Assembly (NCBI GenBank): GCA_003568945.1
Contig: BDIP01000090.1
Span: 2,883 to 32,106 of the forward strand
Direction of reading: 5' to 3'
Length of the DNA stretch: 29,224 bases
Source: Kipferlia bialata
Lineage: Eukaryota > Fornicata
The notes below the pieces were generated by a model, which was not told where the DNA came from, ran no database searches, and saw nothing but the letters and a program-made list of their open reading frames with translations. Position numbers and translations under genes: made by a program. Shown in pieces: positions 12,601 to 21,492 of this stretch. Each line of letters starts with the position of its first letter. Position 1 is the stretch's first letter.

Positions 12601-15600
12601 AATCTACACGTACCTTGTATCCCTCCAGAGCAGCTGTAAGAGCAGCTTCCAGCTTTGGATCTGGTAACCCGCCTAGGGCGTCCTGAGGATTATCATGTTG
12701 GTCAATATGTCGGTTGAGGTAATTACAAACACAGTGACAAACCTTAGTCTGTCTGAAGACCGGTAGCCACGCCATGACATTGTATGCTACCTCTGTCCAC
12801 ATTGAGAGACCAGGAGCCTAAAATCAGTGGATTGTTGAACGTGAACCTACGCATACCTTGCCATATGCAGGACGGTGTTTGACAGTCTACATGTTGCTGT
12901 GAACAAGTAGGAACATCGACTATCACAGGTAATGCCTTCAAACCTATAGATAACTTAGACATAGTCAGACATAGACTGTGTTGTTTTCGAACACAGTTTG
13001 GTTGAGAAGGTCAAAGAACGCGTATATCTCTCACTGCATGGGACATTGTAAATAGATTTCAGTCACTTACCACTAGTGTCATCTTCGTAGGAGATGTCTC
13101 TGGCCCGTCAAGCTCCAACTGAGTTTAGCTAAGTACAGTAGGGAGTACAATAATTATAGATCGTCAATAGAATATACCAAAGTGTCATACCTCAACGTCG
13201 TTGAGGTCTAGGGAGTGGGTAATCCTAAGCAGGTCAGGAGACTCCCCACTCTTGGGTGCAGCGCCGGAGGACCTCCTTCTGCCTACGACCTGGCTCACCA
13301 GGAGATGGTCGTTCAACAGGAACAACGTCCGGTTGCGATGGACCTTGACGCCAAAGGTCGACGACTGCACCTGATGTCAATGATAGTTAGGTGCATCAAC
13401 ACACATACCCGATTATGCTCCCTGTACCTGCATCTGCATCTCCTGCTTCAGTGATACATGGGGCTGGGTGAGGAACTCTACCATCTCGTCTCTGTTGCCA
13501 CCTGTGAGTCTATAGCACAGGGCAAGGATACCGTCCTTTCCCTCGAGGTGTCCTTTAGTGCTCTGAACACTCTGTGCAACCTCCTTGAGACCATGCAAGG
13601 CCCTCTCCATATCCTCTATCTCAGGGTGTCTGGGAGGCAGCTTCTTCAAGTACTCCCCTGCCAGCAACTCATAGCGCATAACACGCTGCCAGGGCTCAGC
13701 GAGAAGAGATCCCACAGTACTGCGTCAAGAAGATAGAGGAGGTGAATGCAAGTTACATGATGTAAATGACAGGCAACGCGCCAGCAAAACATACAAGTAT
13801 CCGTCGATACAATGCAACTTGTTACACTTGATACCTGGGATACTCTTCCTTTCCGACAGTACGGACTTGCACTCTTGTAAGGGCCTCGCACACACTGTCT
13901 TGCTCCATGAATGTCTTACAGCTGTCATAGTAGGCGACATATCCCTTGAAGGAACTGATCAGAGGGGTCCACTCAACCAGCAGAGTCGCCAAAGTCTTGT
14001 TGGCAGTCTTCATGCCCTGGAGGCTGGACACGAATATGTCACTCACATTGCGGACCAAGTCGAGACCTGTGGCATATCTAGCCAGCTCCTCCTGCTGTGC
14101 CTCACTCAGAAGCGGGAGGAGGTCACTGAGCCTTGTGGACAGCTCACACACACGAGCATTAAATGTAAGCTCAGAGGACAGTATCTCTGCTAGGACCCTC
14201 TCATGAGTTGGCATGTCTCCTGCCTCTGAATAAGCAGGTGTTGAGATGCTGGTTGTTGTGACGGTAGACAGGTCACCGGTGGAGAGGTCAATGGACGCCA
14301 CCGGAGCATCATCTGCAGCCCCATCCACATCATTCCCAACGGGTTGCTCCCCGGTAGGGTAGAGACCTAGCTCGTCTAGCAGCAGCTGGCATAGCGACTG
14401 ATAGCAGGGTGAGACACTCAGGCATCTCTTTGGCTCTGGTGTGATACATAGAATCCCAGAGTCCAAGAGTACACTGTACCCAGGAGTGACGGAGAGCTCC
14501 ACTACTCCAGCGGAGGACATAGAGACAGATCCACTTGGGTCCTGTCCCAGAAGGGCCAGAAGAGGCAGCAGACCAGACAGTCTCACTGCACCAGTGATAC
14601 CAAGTCTCTCTAGCACTGCCTCACCGGTAGGTGCATCCAGTAGAGGGGAGTAGGGGTTGGAACACGACAATGAGCAAGAGAGAGATAGAGAGGGCGCACA
14701 CATGACACGGCTACCAATGCGCTCCTGCAGAAGCTCTAGCATGGCGGGGTTTCCAAGAAGAGAGCGGAGGGAGGGGGAGAGATACTCAGGGAGGCCGTAA
14801 AGTGACATGGCCTGAGAGACCTCGTCTCGTGAGAGACGTGGGAGATGGACCGTGTAGGAGCCTGCCTCGGGGCTCGAGAGGCTCTGTGTGGCGGACAGGA
14901 GAGTAGCGTCCTCGATACACTGGCCCCAAACTGCAGGGGTGGAGGTGACCATAACTAGTGTGTGTCCGTTAGTGGCCTAAGGGTGAGTGGGTACCAAACT
15001 AAACGACACTGACGGTGTGGACTGTGTACAGTCAGCAGATAGAAGGAACATAGACACAATGGCTTGAGATACGTTGTATGTAATTGTATACTTCATGCAT
15101 TGAGACACCGTTGACAGTATTGGACACATCACTGTACCTCAAGTAGCTGTGTCACCCAAGTGAGTATCTTTCTCCTCTTTTCCGCTGTTTCCACCTCCTG
15201 CAGACCGTCGAGGACAAAGAGAACCCTCCTGTCACTCCCAGTGATAGAGACCAGGAGAGGGGCTAGCTCACTCATAGAGGACACCCCAAAGAGAGAGTGC
15301 AAGGTCTCCTCCAGTGGCTGACTCAGTGACAAGTAGTAGGGCACCGTGGAGAGTGTCTTGTCACGGACTGTCTGGAGAGTTAGTGCAGCAGCCTCCCAGG
15401 TCTTACCCATGCCCCGCTCTCCTAGGAGGACCATGAGAGGCATAGTACCCTCTGCTGCTACCTCCTAGTTGTTGGTGATATGTATACAGGAGGGGGGGGG
15501 GACTGGCCATTACTATACACCCTATAGAGTGTATATGCCACGAGTATATACCAGTTACACCCGCAAGTGAGACTATACTACTCATAACTTATGAGTCTCA

Positions 15601-16390
15601 TAAGTATGGATCTATGTAGCAGTATACGAACCTGACCAATGAAGTCTGTGTATGCCTTGTGCACACTCTCTCTCCTGACATAGAGAGACTCATTGTACTG
15701 GGTGCCTCCCTCACTGCAAAGGTCCTGCTGCAGCAGAACACCCTCAGCTACCTGCAGAGCGGTGTCTAGAGGGATAGAGGCAGAGGTTGGCACCTTGGCC
15801 AAAGCGTGTAGACCACCCAATGCTGCTCTACAGTTCTCGACAGCCATCTCTCTCCCTCCCTTACTGTAGCAGATCATGCCCTCGCAGTGTGAGAGGTAGG
15901 TATCCACCTCAGGGGTGAGGGTGTCAAGGTGCCACACCCAACTACGCCAGCAACTGAGGATATAGTCAAGGTCTAACTTGCCATCGTTGTGGGAGAGTAG
16001 GCACTGGAGCTGCTGGAGGTAGGGCAAGACCACCCTGCTGACTAGACACCGTGTAGCGATCTCTTGCTCCTCTGAGGGTCTCTCTGGGTCAACGGGAGTG
16101 CCCACCATGCCACTGACCACGCTTGACATGTCCTTGTCACCACTGTAGACAGGGGCAAGGTGGCTCAGAAGCGCTGTATGGACGTCACTCTCAACTGCAC
16201 CCAGTCCTTGGCCACGCATGTCGTGTGTGATAGCTGCGGAGAGGGCCCTCAGGCAGTGGGATACCAGTGAATGGCCGTTGGCATCTGTACACAGTCCAAT
16301 GGCTGCAGGCACCACAGGGCTGGCGGGGTCGATAGACAGACCCACCAGAAAGCCCAGGAGGGAGTCACGGCAACCTTCTACCCCTGGCAT
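6563..16390 (-). CDS. NACHT-RhoGEF(DH-PH)-exocyst Sec6-like giant protein
   Basis: Minus-strand exons join in consistent phase from 15632-16390 through 15138-15464, 13835-14976, 13428-13719, 13191-13370, 13071-13118, 12857-12886, 12743-12817, 12614-12682, 12461-12546, 12278-12363, 12029-12203, 11778-11852, 11505-11650, 11329-11405, 11166-11252, 10944-11052 and 10710-10781. Further small exons continue down to about 7490. Order of parts: a ~250-residue helical N-terminus, NACHT-like NTPase, DH-PH Rho exchange factor, then a long helical region matching exocyst Sec6/EXOC3. A NACHT would act as a nucleotide-driven switch, DH-PH would load GTP on a Rho-family GTPase at a membrane, and Sec6 tethers secretory vesicles. 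The start is uncertain: the frame is open above the ATG at 16390, and a candidate first exon has an ATG at 16811. The 3' end is also uncertain: one splice choice ends at about 6972, another runs through a 470-base open frame (7033 to 6563). It could be two genes, but I found no stop or start between PH and Sec6 parts. Confidence 0.6.
7490..12682 (-). other. exocyst Sec6/EXOC3-like helical region
   Basis: Domain segment of the minus-strand giant gene, spread over about 25 small exons. From memory of human EXOC3 I see parallel blocks in the same order. PLPVVAEYVKHHHSLLNV...VLSVMEFAHKWDERARLLG corresponds to the 'Y..+..LL..YH..L...+.+L.W+...Y' block. SILEDVRTELSRVSESLSRQ corresponds to 'EVFLDLEQHLNELM'. 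LRALGYLLSDVQSTLSP...LPNQLFAAYLTAALLR corresponds to 'V..YF.DF..+....+++.V..YL.A++++'. FISDIFRIDTFLKSHV and KLTQSMLAIPNY then IEGLFG...SETNARLLLSLR correspond to '+..+++.LK......+.....P+......LL.LRGD'. Identity is low and distributed, so the call rests on order and pattern. Other CATCHR tethers (Vps54, Cog, Dsl1 type) are the alternative. Confidence 0.5.
11937..11978 (-). repeat. 21-base tandem duplication in intron
   Basis: Two copies of cttcagactaagacttagtg plus one base, with one mismatch, stand head to tail in the intron between exons 12029-12203 and 11778-11852. It contains no exon sequence, unlike the exon-edge echoes elsewhere, and is the only clear tandem repeat I noticed in the 7-16.4 kb region. 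Confidence 0.85.
12743..14205 (-). other. RhoGEF DH-PH tandem
   Basis: Domain segment of the minus-strand giant gene. The DH domain begins near RVLAEILSSELTFNARVCEL (conserved region 1, with the E-L-x-x-x pattern) at about 14205 and continues through helices such as TLLVEWTPLISSFKGYVAYY. It ends with AEPWQRVMRYELLAGEYLKK and HPEIEDMERALHGLKEVAQS, the conserved region 3 ('P.QR+.RY.LLL.E.LK..P....+...L..+...A'). The PH domain follows: VKVHRNRTLFLLNDHLLVSQ is the classic L-F-L-x-x-D-x-L-L strand. The domain closes with a helix around MWTEVAYNVMAWL holding the conserved tryptophan. It should promote GDP/GTP exchange on a Rho/Rac/Cdc42-type GTPase. Confidence 0.8.
14700..15464 (-). other. NACHT/STAND-type P-loop NTPase domain
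   Basis: Domain segment of the minus-strand giant gene. The exon 15138-15464 carries Walker A GERGMGKT inside MPLMVLLGERGMGKTWEAA and Walker B VLFVLDGLQEV. After one intron the next exon opens with LVMVTSTPAVWGQ, the expected sensor strand ('L+++TSRP'), then LPRLSRDEVSQAM and LGNPAMLELLQ, the usual helical piece and 'NP..L..L' signature of STAND ATPases. Together these place the fold well above chance. Which subfamily (NACHT, AP-ATPase or other) cannot be settled by eye. A hydrophobic but nondescript ~180 residues link it to the DH domain. Confidence 0.65.
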
Positions 16391-16728
16391 GACGTGAAAG
16401 TCAGGCAGTGTGGTGAGGAGTGGGTAAAGAGTAGGAAAGCTGTGCTTGTCATGCAGTAGACAATCAGTGTGACAGGCAAAAACTTAGTAAGGGTCTAGGA
16501 GCTCTTTCAAAAACTGAGAAAGGGGCTAGCTCCTGATACTGTATTTAGTGGCAGATAGCCCCTCTCTCATTGGTAGCCTCTATAGGTCGCCACACTCACT
16601 GGAGTTGAGAGGTGGTTACCCACCAGAACACATACATAGAGGGTTGTAGCTGGGAGGGAGAGAGCGTGAGAGAGAGAGGGTTGTAGCTGGGAGAGCGTTC
16701 CACCTTCTGACCTGGCAGTGAGAGAGAG

Positions 16729-16761
<33 letters not shown>

Positions 16762-16895
16762 GGATAGGGGTAGAAGGGAATGCTCTCCGGCCGAGCCAAG
16801 GCTGCGTCCATATTCACAGACACACAGGTAACATACCTACATTTGAGAGAGAGGCGGAGGGAGTGTGTATGGCATGAGTCGGCGAAGTGACTCAC

Positions 16896-16944
<49 letters not shown>

Positions 16945-17390
16945 CCCGTCTTCAATTGGATTGTCATTCTATATACATTTGTCTGCCAAACAATTATTAG
17001 AACTCTGCCCTAACTTGGTCTATGCCCTTCATTGCCATAACACCTCATATTATATATATATGTATAGTATGTTACAGTATATACCATTGTCTTAACCTCA
17101 GATTCCCGAGCCCTCCTCAGGTATGTGTCCACTCGTGTTACTGTTGTGTTACACAAGAGATGGCAGACACGCCCCCTCTTGAACCTGCGGAACAATAATT
17201 AACACCCGTATCACCATTGCCATATATACTACATATTGTGTGGGACAAGAGTGAAAAAGTAGAGAGGTGATACTCTTATCCAGTGGGATTCCCTCCTACC
17301 TTCTATATTCCTCGGGGAGTTACACATAGTATTGAACGCTCCTGCTCTCTTCCAGTCTCCATAAATGCATAGTTCCCCCCCTCCCCCCAG
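16391..17390. other. region between giant gene and NAPRT
   Basis: No confident gene. On the minus strand an ATG at 16811 opens MDAALARPESIPFYPYP, possibly the first exon of the giant gene. Near 16623-16690 a short sequence (cccagctacaaccctct) appears twice, an echo pair beside an acceptor. A 44-base poly-C occupies 16898-16941. At 17101-17183 both strands read well between good splice sites: minus gives RGRVCHLLCNTTVTRVDTYL and plus gives LLRYVSTRVTVVLHKRWQTR ending in TAA at about 17199. One of these is probably the end or middle of a further gene cut by the poly-C; I cannot decide which. Confidence 0.4.
16898..16941 (+). repeat. poly-C tract, 44 bases
   Basis: Longest homopolymer in the window. 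It separates the left part, with its (GA)n-rich flank and the start of the minus-strand giant gene, from the segment carrying NAPRT. Exon-like fragments on the two sides do not obviously belong together. Confidence 0.95.
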
Positions 17391-17395
17391 GTTTC

Positions 17396-18973
17396 ATGGG
17401 CCCCATGATGACTGACCTCTACCAGTTCACAATGTGCTATGCATACTGGAAGCTAGGTAGGGTGGCGCATGATTCCAGTGAGAGGTTCCAATATAGGTTT
17501 AGGCCTGATGCCCTATATATCAGTGGCCCCTCACAGCCCAGTGACACCCCCACTCTCTCTCTCTCTCTCTCTCTCCTCTCTACTCTCCCTCTATCCAAGC
17601 CCCTCCCCCCCAGGTGTGAGTGAGAAGACTGCCACCTTCGAGCTCTTCTTCAGAAAGAACCCATTCAAGGGGGAGTTCACAGTGTTTGCAGGTGGGTGTG
17701 TGTGTGTACTACTTATCGGTGTGTGTCATCCCACCTCTCCTGTATGTACAACCCCCCCCCCACCCTAAACCCTAGGTATGGATGAAATTGTCAAGTGTCA
17801 GTATCAGTATGCAGTATCTGTATGTATATAGATACACTGATACTGATACTGACCGCTAGGCATGGATGAGATTGTCAAGTATCAGTATGTGTATATATAT
17901 ATACTGATACTGACCCCTAGGCATGGATGAGATTGTAAAGTTCCTGCACCACTTCAAGATCAGAGAGGACGATATCGACTACCTCAAGGTGTGTGTAGAG
18001 TGTGTATATATAGATATAGATAGACTTCCTCAAGGTATGTGTAGAGTATGTATATATACAGAATACAGTAAATAAATGGACATGAAGTGTATGGGTATAT
18101 ACGATACGATTTATGACATCGGCTACCTCAAGGCACAGTGGATATATATAGATATGTAGATACAGATATCAGGGTGTGTATGGAGTGTATATACCCGATA
18201 TCCTAGAGAGGACGACATCGACTACCTCAAGGTATACAGTGAGTATATATATATATATATATATAGATAGATAGATAGATATAGATAGACTACCTCAGGG
18301 CACACAGTGTACATATACAGTATAGAGTATATATATGTGGATATTGTATATATAGGTATTTACGACATATGATATCCGCTACCTCAAGGTGTATATACAG
18401 TGTATATATATCAATGTATACATGGAGTGTATATAGGCGGTGTATATAGAGTATATACACACGATTACCTGCATGAATGTAGGTGTATCCATGCACCCGT
18501 CACCCCCGACCCCTCACCCCCCCCCCACCCCTAGACCGTGATGCCCGATGCCGAGGATGGGTTCTGGCAGTACCTGAGGGACCTGGACCTGTCCGGTGTC
18601 ACGCTCAGGTGGGGGGCATAGTGTATGTGTATATGTATATGAGTCAGATGGGTGGCCTAGTGTATACACCTCATCTGTCACTCTATCTGACACTGACCCC
18701 AGGGGTGTCAAGGCTGGGACACCCGTGTTCCCAAAGATCCCCCTCATCACTGTGACAGGACCCCTTGGTATGTTGCATATATATGTGTATGTATATATAG
18801 ATGTGTGCGTGTGTATATATGAACATGTACTCAATAGTGTGTGACATACGAAATTCACTGTGATTGTTGCATGTCTACTCCTAACCGTTAGGTGCCGTTC
18901 AGCTGCTCGAGACGCCCCTTCTAAACGGTGTCAACTACCCCTCCCTGCTGGTCACAAATGCAGCCAGAATGAG
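17396..18973 (+). CDS. NAPRT: nicotinate phosphoribosyltransferase, N-terminal part only
   Basis: Exons 17391-17456, 17614-17691, 17921-17988, 18535-18608, 18703-18767 and 18892-18973 join in phase. The protein follows NAPRT closely: MTDLYQFTMCYAYWKLG (substrate-binding 'TDLYQ.TM...Y'), TATFELFFRKNPFKGEFTVF, then GMDEIVKFLHHFKIREDDID, GVKAGTPVFPKIPLITVTGP and LLETPLLNGVNYPSLLVTNA. This enzyme makes nicotinate mononucleotide in the Preiss-Handler NAD salvage route. The ATG at 17396 lies six bases into the exon and fits the usual start. Only about 143 residues of roughly 500 are present. The last exon ends in phase 2 at ...ATG AG/gtactg and nothing downstream continues the enzyme, so the catalytic barrel half is lost. 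The break lies within the following poly-C-bearing intron. Confidence 0.85.
17776..18398 (+). repeat. echoes on both sides of one NAPRT exon
   Basis: The exon 17921-17988 is surrounded by copies of its own edges. Its start (ctaggcatggatgagattgt, then aaag) has earlier copies at about 17774 and 17857. Its end (gacgatatcgactacctcaa, then g and donor) has later copies at about 18027, 18112, 18208, 18286 and 18372, the copy at 18208 (gaggacgacatcgactacct) being the best kept. Copies are spaced by about 75-100 bases with TA-rich filler, giving eight partial copies around a 68-base exon. Confidence 0.85.
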
Positions 18974-19041
18974 GTACTGTCTCTCGAGCACGGTCACTAT
19001 ATGGTATCACATATACGTCTGTATATGTATTGTGTATCAAG

Positions 19042-19066
19042 CCCCCCCCCCCCCCCCCCCCCCCCC
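19042..19066 (+). repeat. poly-C tract, 25 bases, at NAPRT/AIG1-like junction
   Basis: The tract lies between the last readable NAPRT exon (phase 2) and the first exon of a different protein (phase 0). The intron it sits in therefore cannot be spliced in frame to join the two genes. Confidence 0.95.
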
Positions 19067-19089
19067 GTTCTCCCCTCCCCTGACCCCAG

Positions 19090-19460
19090 TTGACCAACTT
19101 CACAGCCACGTGGGTTGTGGTCTATGCCGCCCTGTCCGTGGCCCCCATGCTGTTCCCAACCCTGGCCCAGGTGCAGTGGGACGCCATATTCCACCCAAGA
19201 GGGTGGCTCAGGTGAGGCCTCAGTCATACCATGCATACCCCCCCCCCCCTCTCTTTCTATCATGTGTATGATCCCGTGTACTCTATATTATACACTCTGT
19301 GTCTCCCTGACCCCCAGGCACAGTCTGTTTGCTGTTGTGCTTGACCTCACTGCGTGTCTGTCCATTGGCTACTGGGCTGTGGATGACATCGATGCCCAGA
19401 CAGACCTCTGGCCAAAGTGGGCCCAGAGGTGGAGCCTCGTGCACAACATGGGTGCGGGAA

Positions 19461-19495
<35 letters not shown>

Positions 19496-20388
19496 GTTAT
19501 TCTCTCTACCCCCCCCCCCTCTTCTTACCCAAGCCATCCACGGGTCCAATGTGATATGGCTCCTGCTGGATGTGTGCAAGTTCGACAGAGGCCTCTCAGG
19601 GTGGGTCCATGCCACTCCTATCGTCTCTCTCTCTCTCTCCCCATGCCCTTACCCTCTCAGTGCCTACCGCCGCAGCACTGTGATCTGGACGTGGGTGGCG
19701 GGTGTCGTCTACACCTCCCTCGCCATGGGCAGTGGGGTCATGACAGACGTCTACCCCTACTTCTTCTTCAGACCAGAGCACCCCCAGAGGAAGCTATTCG
19801 TACGTGGCTACATATTCTCTTTCTCTCTCTCATTTCACCGTCAGATTGTGACCACCTTTGTCCTTGGTGGTGTGTGCCACTTTGCCTTCATGTACATCAT
19901 CAACAGGCTGGCCAGACACAACCCCATACCCGAGGAGGACGTCACACCCCATGTGGCACCAGAGACACCAGGTGTGTGTGTATGTATGTGTGTATGTATA
20001 TATATATATTGTATTGCGTATGTATATATATATGTCCCCATTGTACTGTGTCCCCTGACCCCCAGGTGGTCTGCGTGTGTACGGTGCTGTTGAGAGTGCG
20101 CCTGTCTCGATCGGTGACTTCAGTGGGTACAGTGAGGGTGACGGGTACTATGATGATGTGGATGATGAGGAGGAGTACGAGGAGAGTGAGAGCGGGAGTG
20201 AGCTGGAGGAGTTCAACCCCGACACCCCCATGGCCTTCCTGACACCCCACACCCCAGAGACAGACACACCATTGAACAGACTCAAGACAACACCCACCGT
20301 CAGTGATGGTAAGGGGTGGGGGCACACTGCATCTAGACTGTGGTCCAGGGTCCAGTCAGCCCTGGTGCCTCTGGACGTCAAGGCGTAG
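19090..20388 (+). CDS. multi-span membrane protein, AIG1/FAR-17a-like, acidic C-tail
   Basis: Exons 19090-19211, 19318-19451, 19534-19600, 19661-19799, 19845-19971 and 20066-20388 (TAG) join in phase, 304 codons. The predicted protein has about five or six hydrophobic spans (for example TWVVVYAALSVAPMLFPTLA, HSLFAVVLDLTACLSIGYWA, STVIWTWVAGVVYTSLAMGS and VTTFVLGGVCHFAFMYIINR). A W-x-x-H-N-M-A-I-H stretch is followed by a valine/leucine-rich span. This H-rich span order and the 'YPYFFF' end of a helix recall the AIG1/FAR-17a family of membrane threonine hydrolases; a TLC-type protein is the alternative. The tail is very acidic (DDVDDEEEYEESESGSELEE) and then T/P-rich, probably cytosolic. No start codon is seen: the first exon opens in phase 0 directly after an acceptor following a poly-C run, so the N-terminus is missing. 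Confidence 0.5.
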
Positions 20389-20746
20389 GAGAGTAGGGTG
20401 ATTGGTGTGAATACAGTGTGTGTGTGTGCATGGACTCTTGGGTTGGAGGCCATGATATGTGTGTAGAATCTTAATCAGTTCGTAGTTGTTATTTCACTAG
20501 TTAGTGGCAGTCTGTGGAAAGAGGGGCGGTGACCATAAATATGTCCACATGTCGTTGTTCTTGCAAGGAGGGCATGTGAGTATACACTAGGTGGTTTGGG
20601 GGGGGGGGGGGGGGGGGGCAAGTCCAGACACATCAGATGTCCACTATGACACCGGAGGTGGAGACACAAGAGAGAGAAAGGCAAGTACTTGAAGGGACAC
20701 AGGTGGCAGGGATATATATGGAGAGTAGAGAGATAGATACACCCAC
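20389..20746. other. convergent gap with poly-G
   Basis: 3' flank of the AIG1-like gene meets the truncated RRP36-like gene. It holds a short (GT)n at 20418-20428, the 21-base poly-G at 20598-20618, and on the minus strand the intron after RRP36 exon 2. I looked on the minus strand for the lysine-rich C-terminal exons that RRP36 should have and found none. Confidence 0.6.
20598..20618 (+). repeat. poly-G tract, 21 bases
   Basis: On the minus strand this is a C run inside what would be the intron following the last recognisable RRP36 exon; the rest of that gene is absent beyond it. Confidence 0.95.
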
Positions 20747-21191
20747 CTTGGATAGTTGTCCCAGGAGCTCGCCCCTATCCTCATCTGAGGCCTTCTTGAG
20801 GGCCTTCCGGATGCCCTTCTCCTCTGCAGAGCGCATCTCCTGCAGAAATGCAAACTGCTGGTCGAACTTGTCCTGTCTGAAGGTGCCAATGGCAGAGTCG
20901 AACCTTGGGTCCAGACCCCTCTCCTCCTCGTGGTACTGGTAGGCAGACCCACGCACAGGGCGGGCAGCGTCCACCTCCTGGGGGCCAGCCTTCTTCTTCG
21001 ACTTCTTGGACTTGCCGTGCCTAGAGGTGTCATAGATGCGCTCCCTCAAGAGACTAGTGCGAGATAGCTCTCGGTGCTGCCTGTGTGAGTTAAACTGAGG
21101 AGAGTGCAGACAATACCGTAGATACGTACACTGTGGGCTTGAATCCCTGCTGGGCGAGCAGGTCCCCCATAGGGGTATCGTCATCGTCCAT
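20747..21191 (-). CDS. RRP36: RRP36-like rRNA-processing protein, C-terminus missing
   Basis: Exon 1 (21132-21191) starts at the ATG giving MDDDDTPMGDLLAQQGFKPT. Exon 2 (20747-21094) gives a basic stretch (HGKSKKSKKKAGPQ) followed by the family hallmark: RGLDPRFDSAIGTFRQDKFD, then FAFLQEMRSAEEKGIRKALK and a final ELLGQLSK. This matches RRP36 ('DPRFD...G.F....F...Y.FL.....+E...++..+K'), a nucleolar small-subunit processome factor for early 18S pre-rRNA cleavage. Only 136 residues are found; relatives are about twice that and end in a lysine/arginine-rich region. Exon 2 ends at a good donor (gtgggtg), but no third exon follows before the poly-G tract. It lies next to the eS31 gene on the same strand, fitting ribosome-biogenesis roles, though linkage may be chance. 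Confidence 0.75.
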
Positions 21192-21492
21192 CCAGGATCC
21201 ATAAAGAGAGGGTAAGGATGGAGTCCAAAACAGATCCACTCTTCCAATGATTCTTCAATCGAGGCCATTCCATGGAAGACGAAGCAGGAGTGCATGAGGG
21301 CACATTCAATTAACACAAAGGAGTGCTTCGTTCATAAAACACAGAGTGAAACCATTGAATGACAGACACTGAAGAGACACCGAGACACAATCCTGAATCC
21401 AACAGACACAAGAAACACACACATGAAAAGAAAGACACCGTCACAAGCGAGCCAACACAGCAGAGAAGAAATTGGATAGGTTCTATTCAAAC

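Noticed and set aside
12965-13030. Minus-strand open stretch reading EIYAFFDLLNQTVFENNTVY as an extra PH-domain exon
   Set aside because: No acceptor places it in phase after the exon at 13071-13118, and it ends in a stop. Exon 12857-12886 joins in phase instead and continues the PH domain.
13819-14206. Long plus-strand open frames opposite the DH domain
   Set aside because: They are antisense shadows of a 1.1 kb exon with unmistakable RhoGEF sequence on the minus strand.
16596-16967. Minus-strand frame with a glycine run from the poly-C tract
   Set aside because: The glycine run and (SL)n stretch are translations of homopolymer and (GA)n repeats; only the short MDAALARPESIPFYPYP part is a possible exon.
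17776-18398. Regularly spaced short repeats that superficially resemble a CRISPR array
   Set aside because: Repeats are coding exon edges with splice sites, spacers are TA-rich simple sequence of variable length, and the DNA is eukaryotic.
20142-20325. Minus-strand serine/leucine-rich open frames opposite the acidic tail
   Set aside because: Shadow of the GAG/GAT-rich acidic tail of the AIG1-like protein, which joins in phase to five upstream exons.
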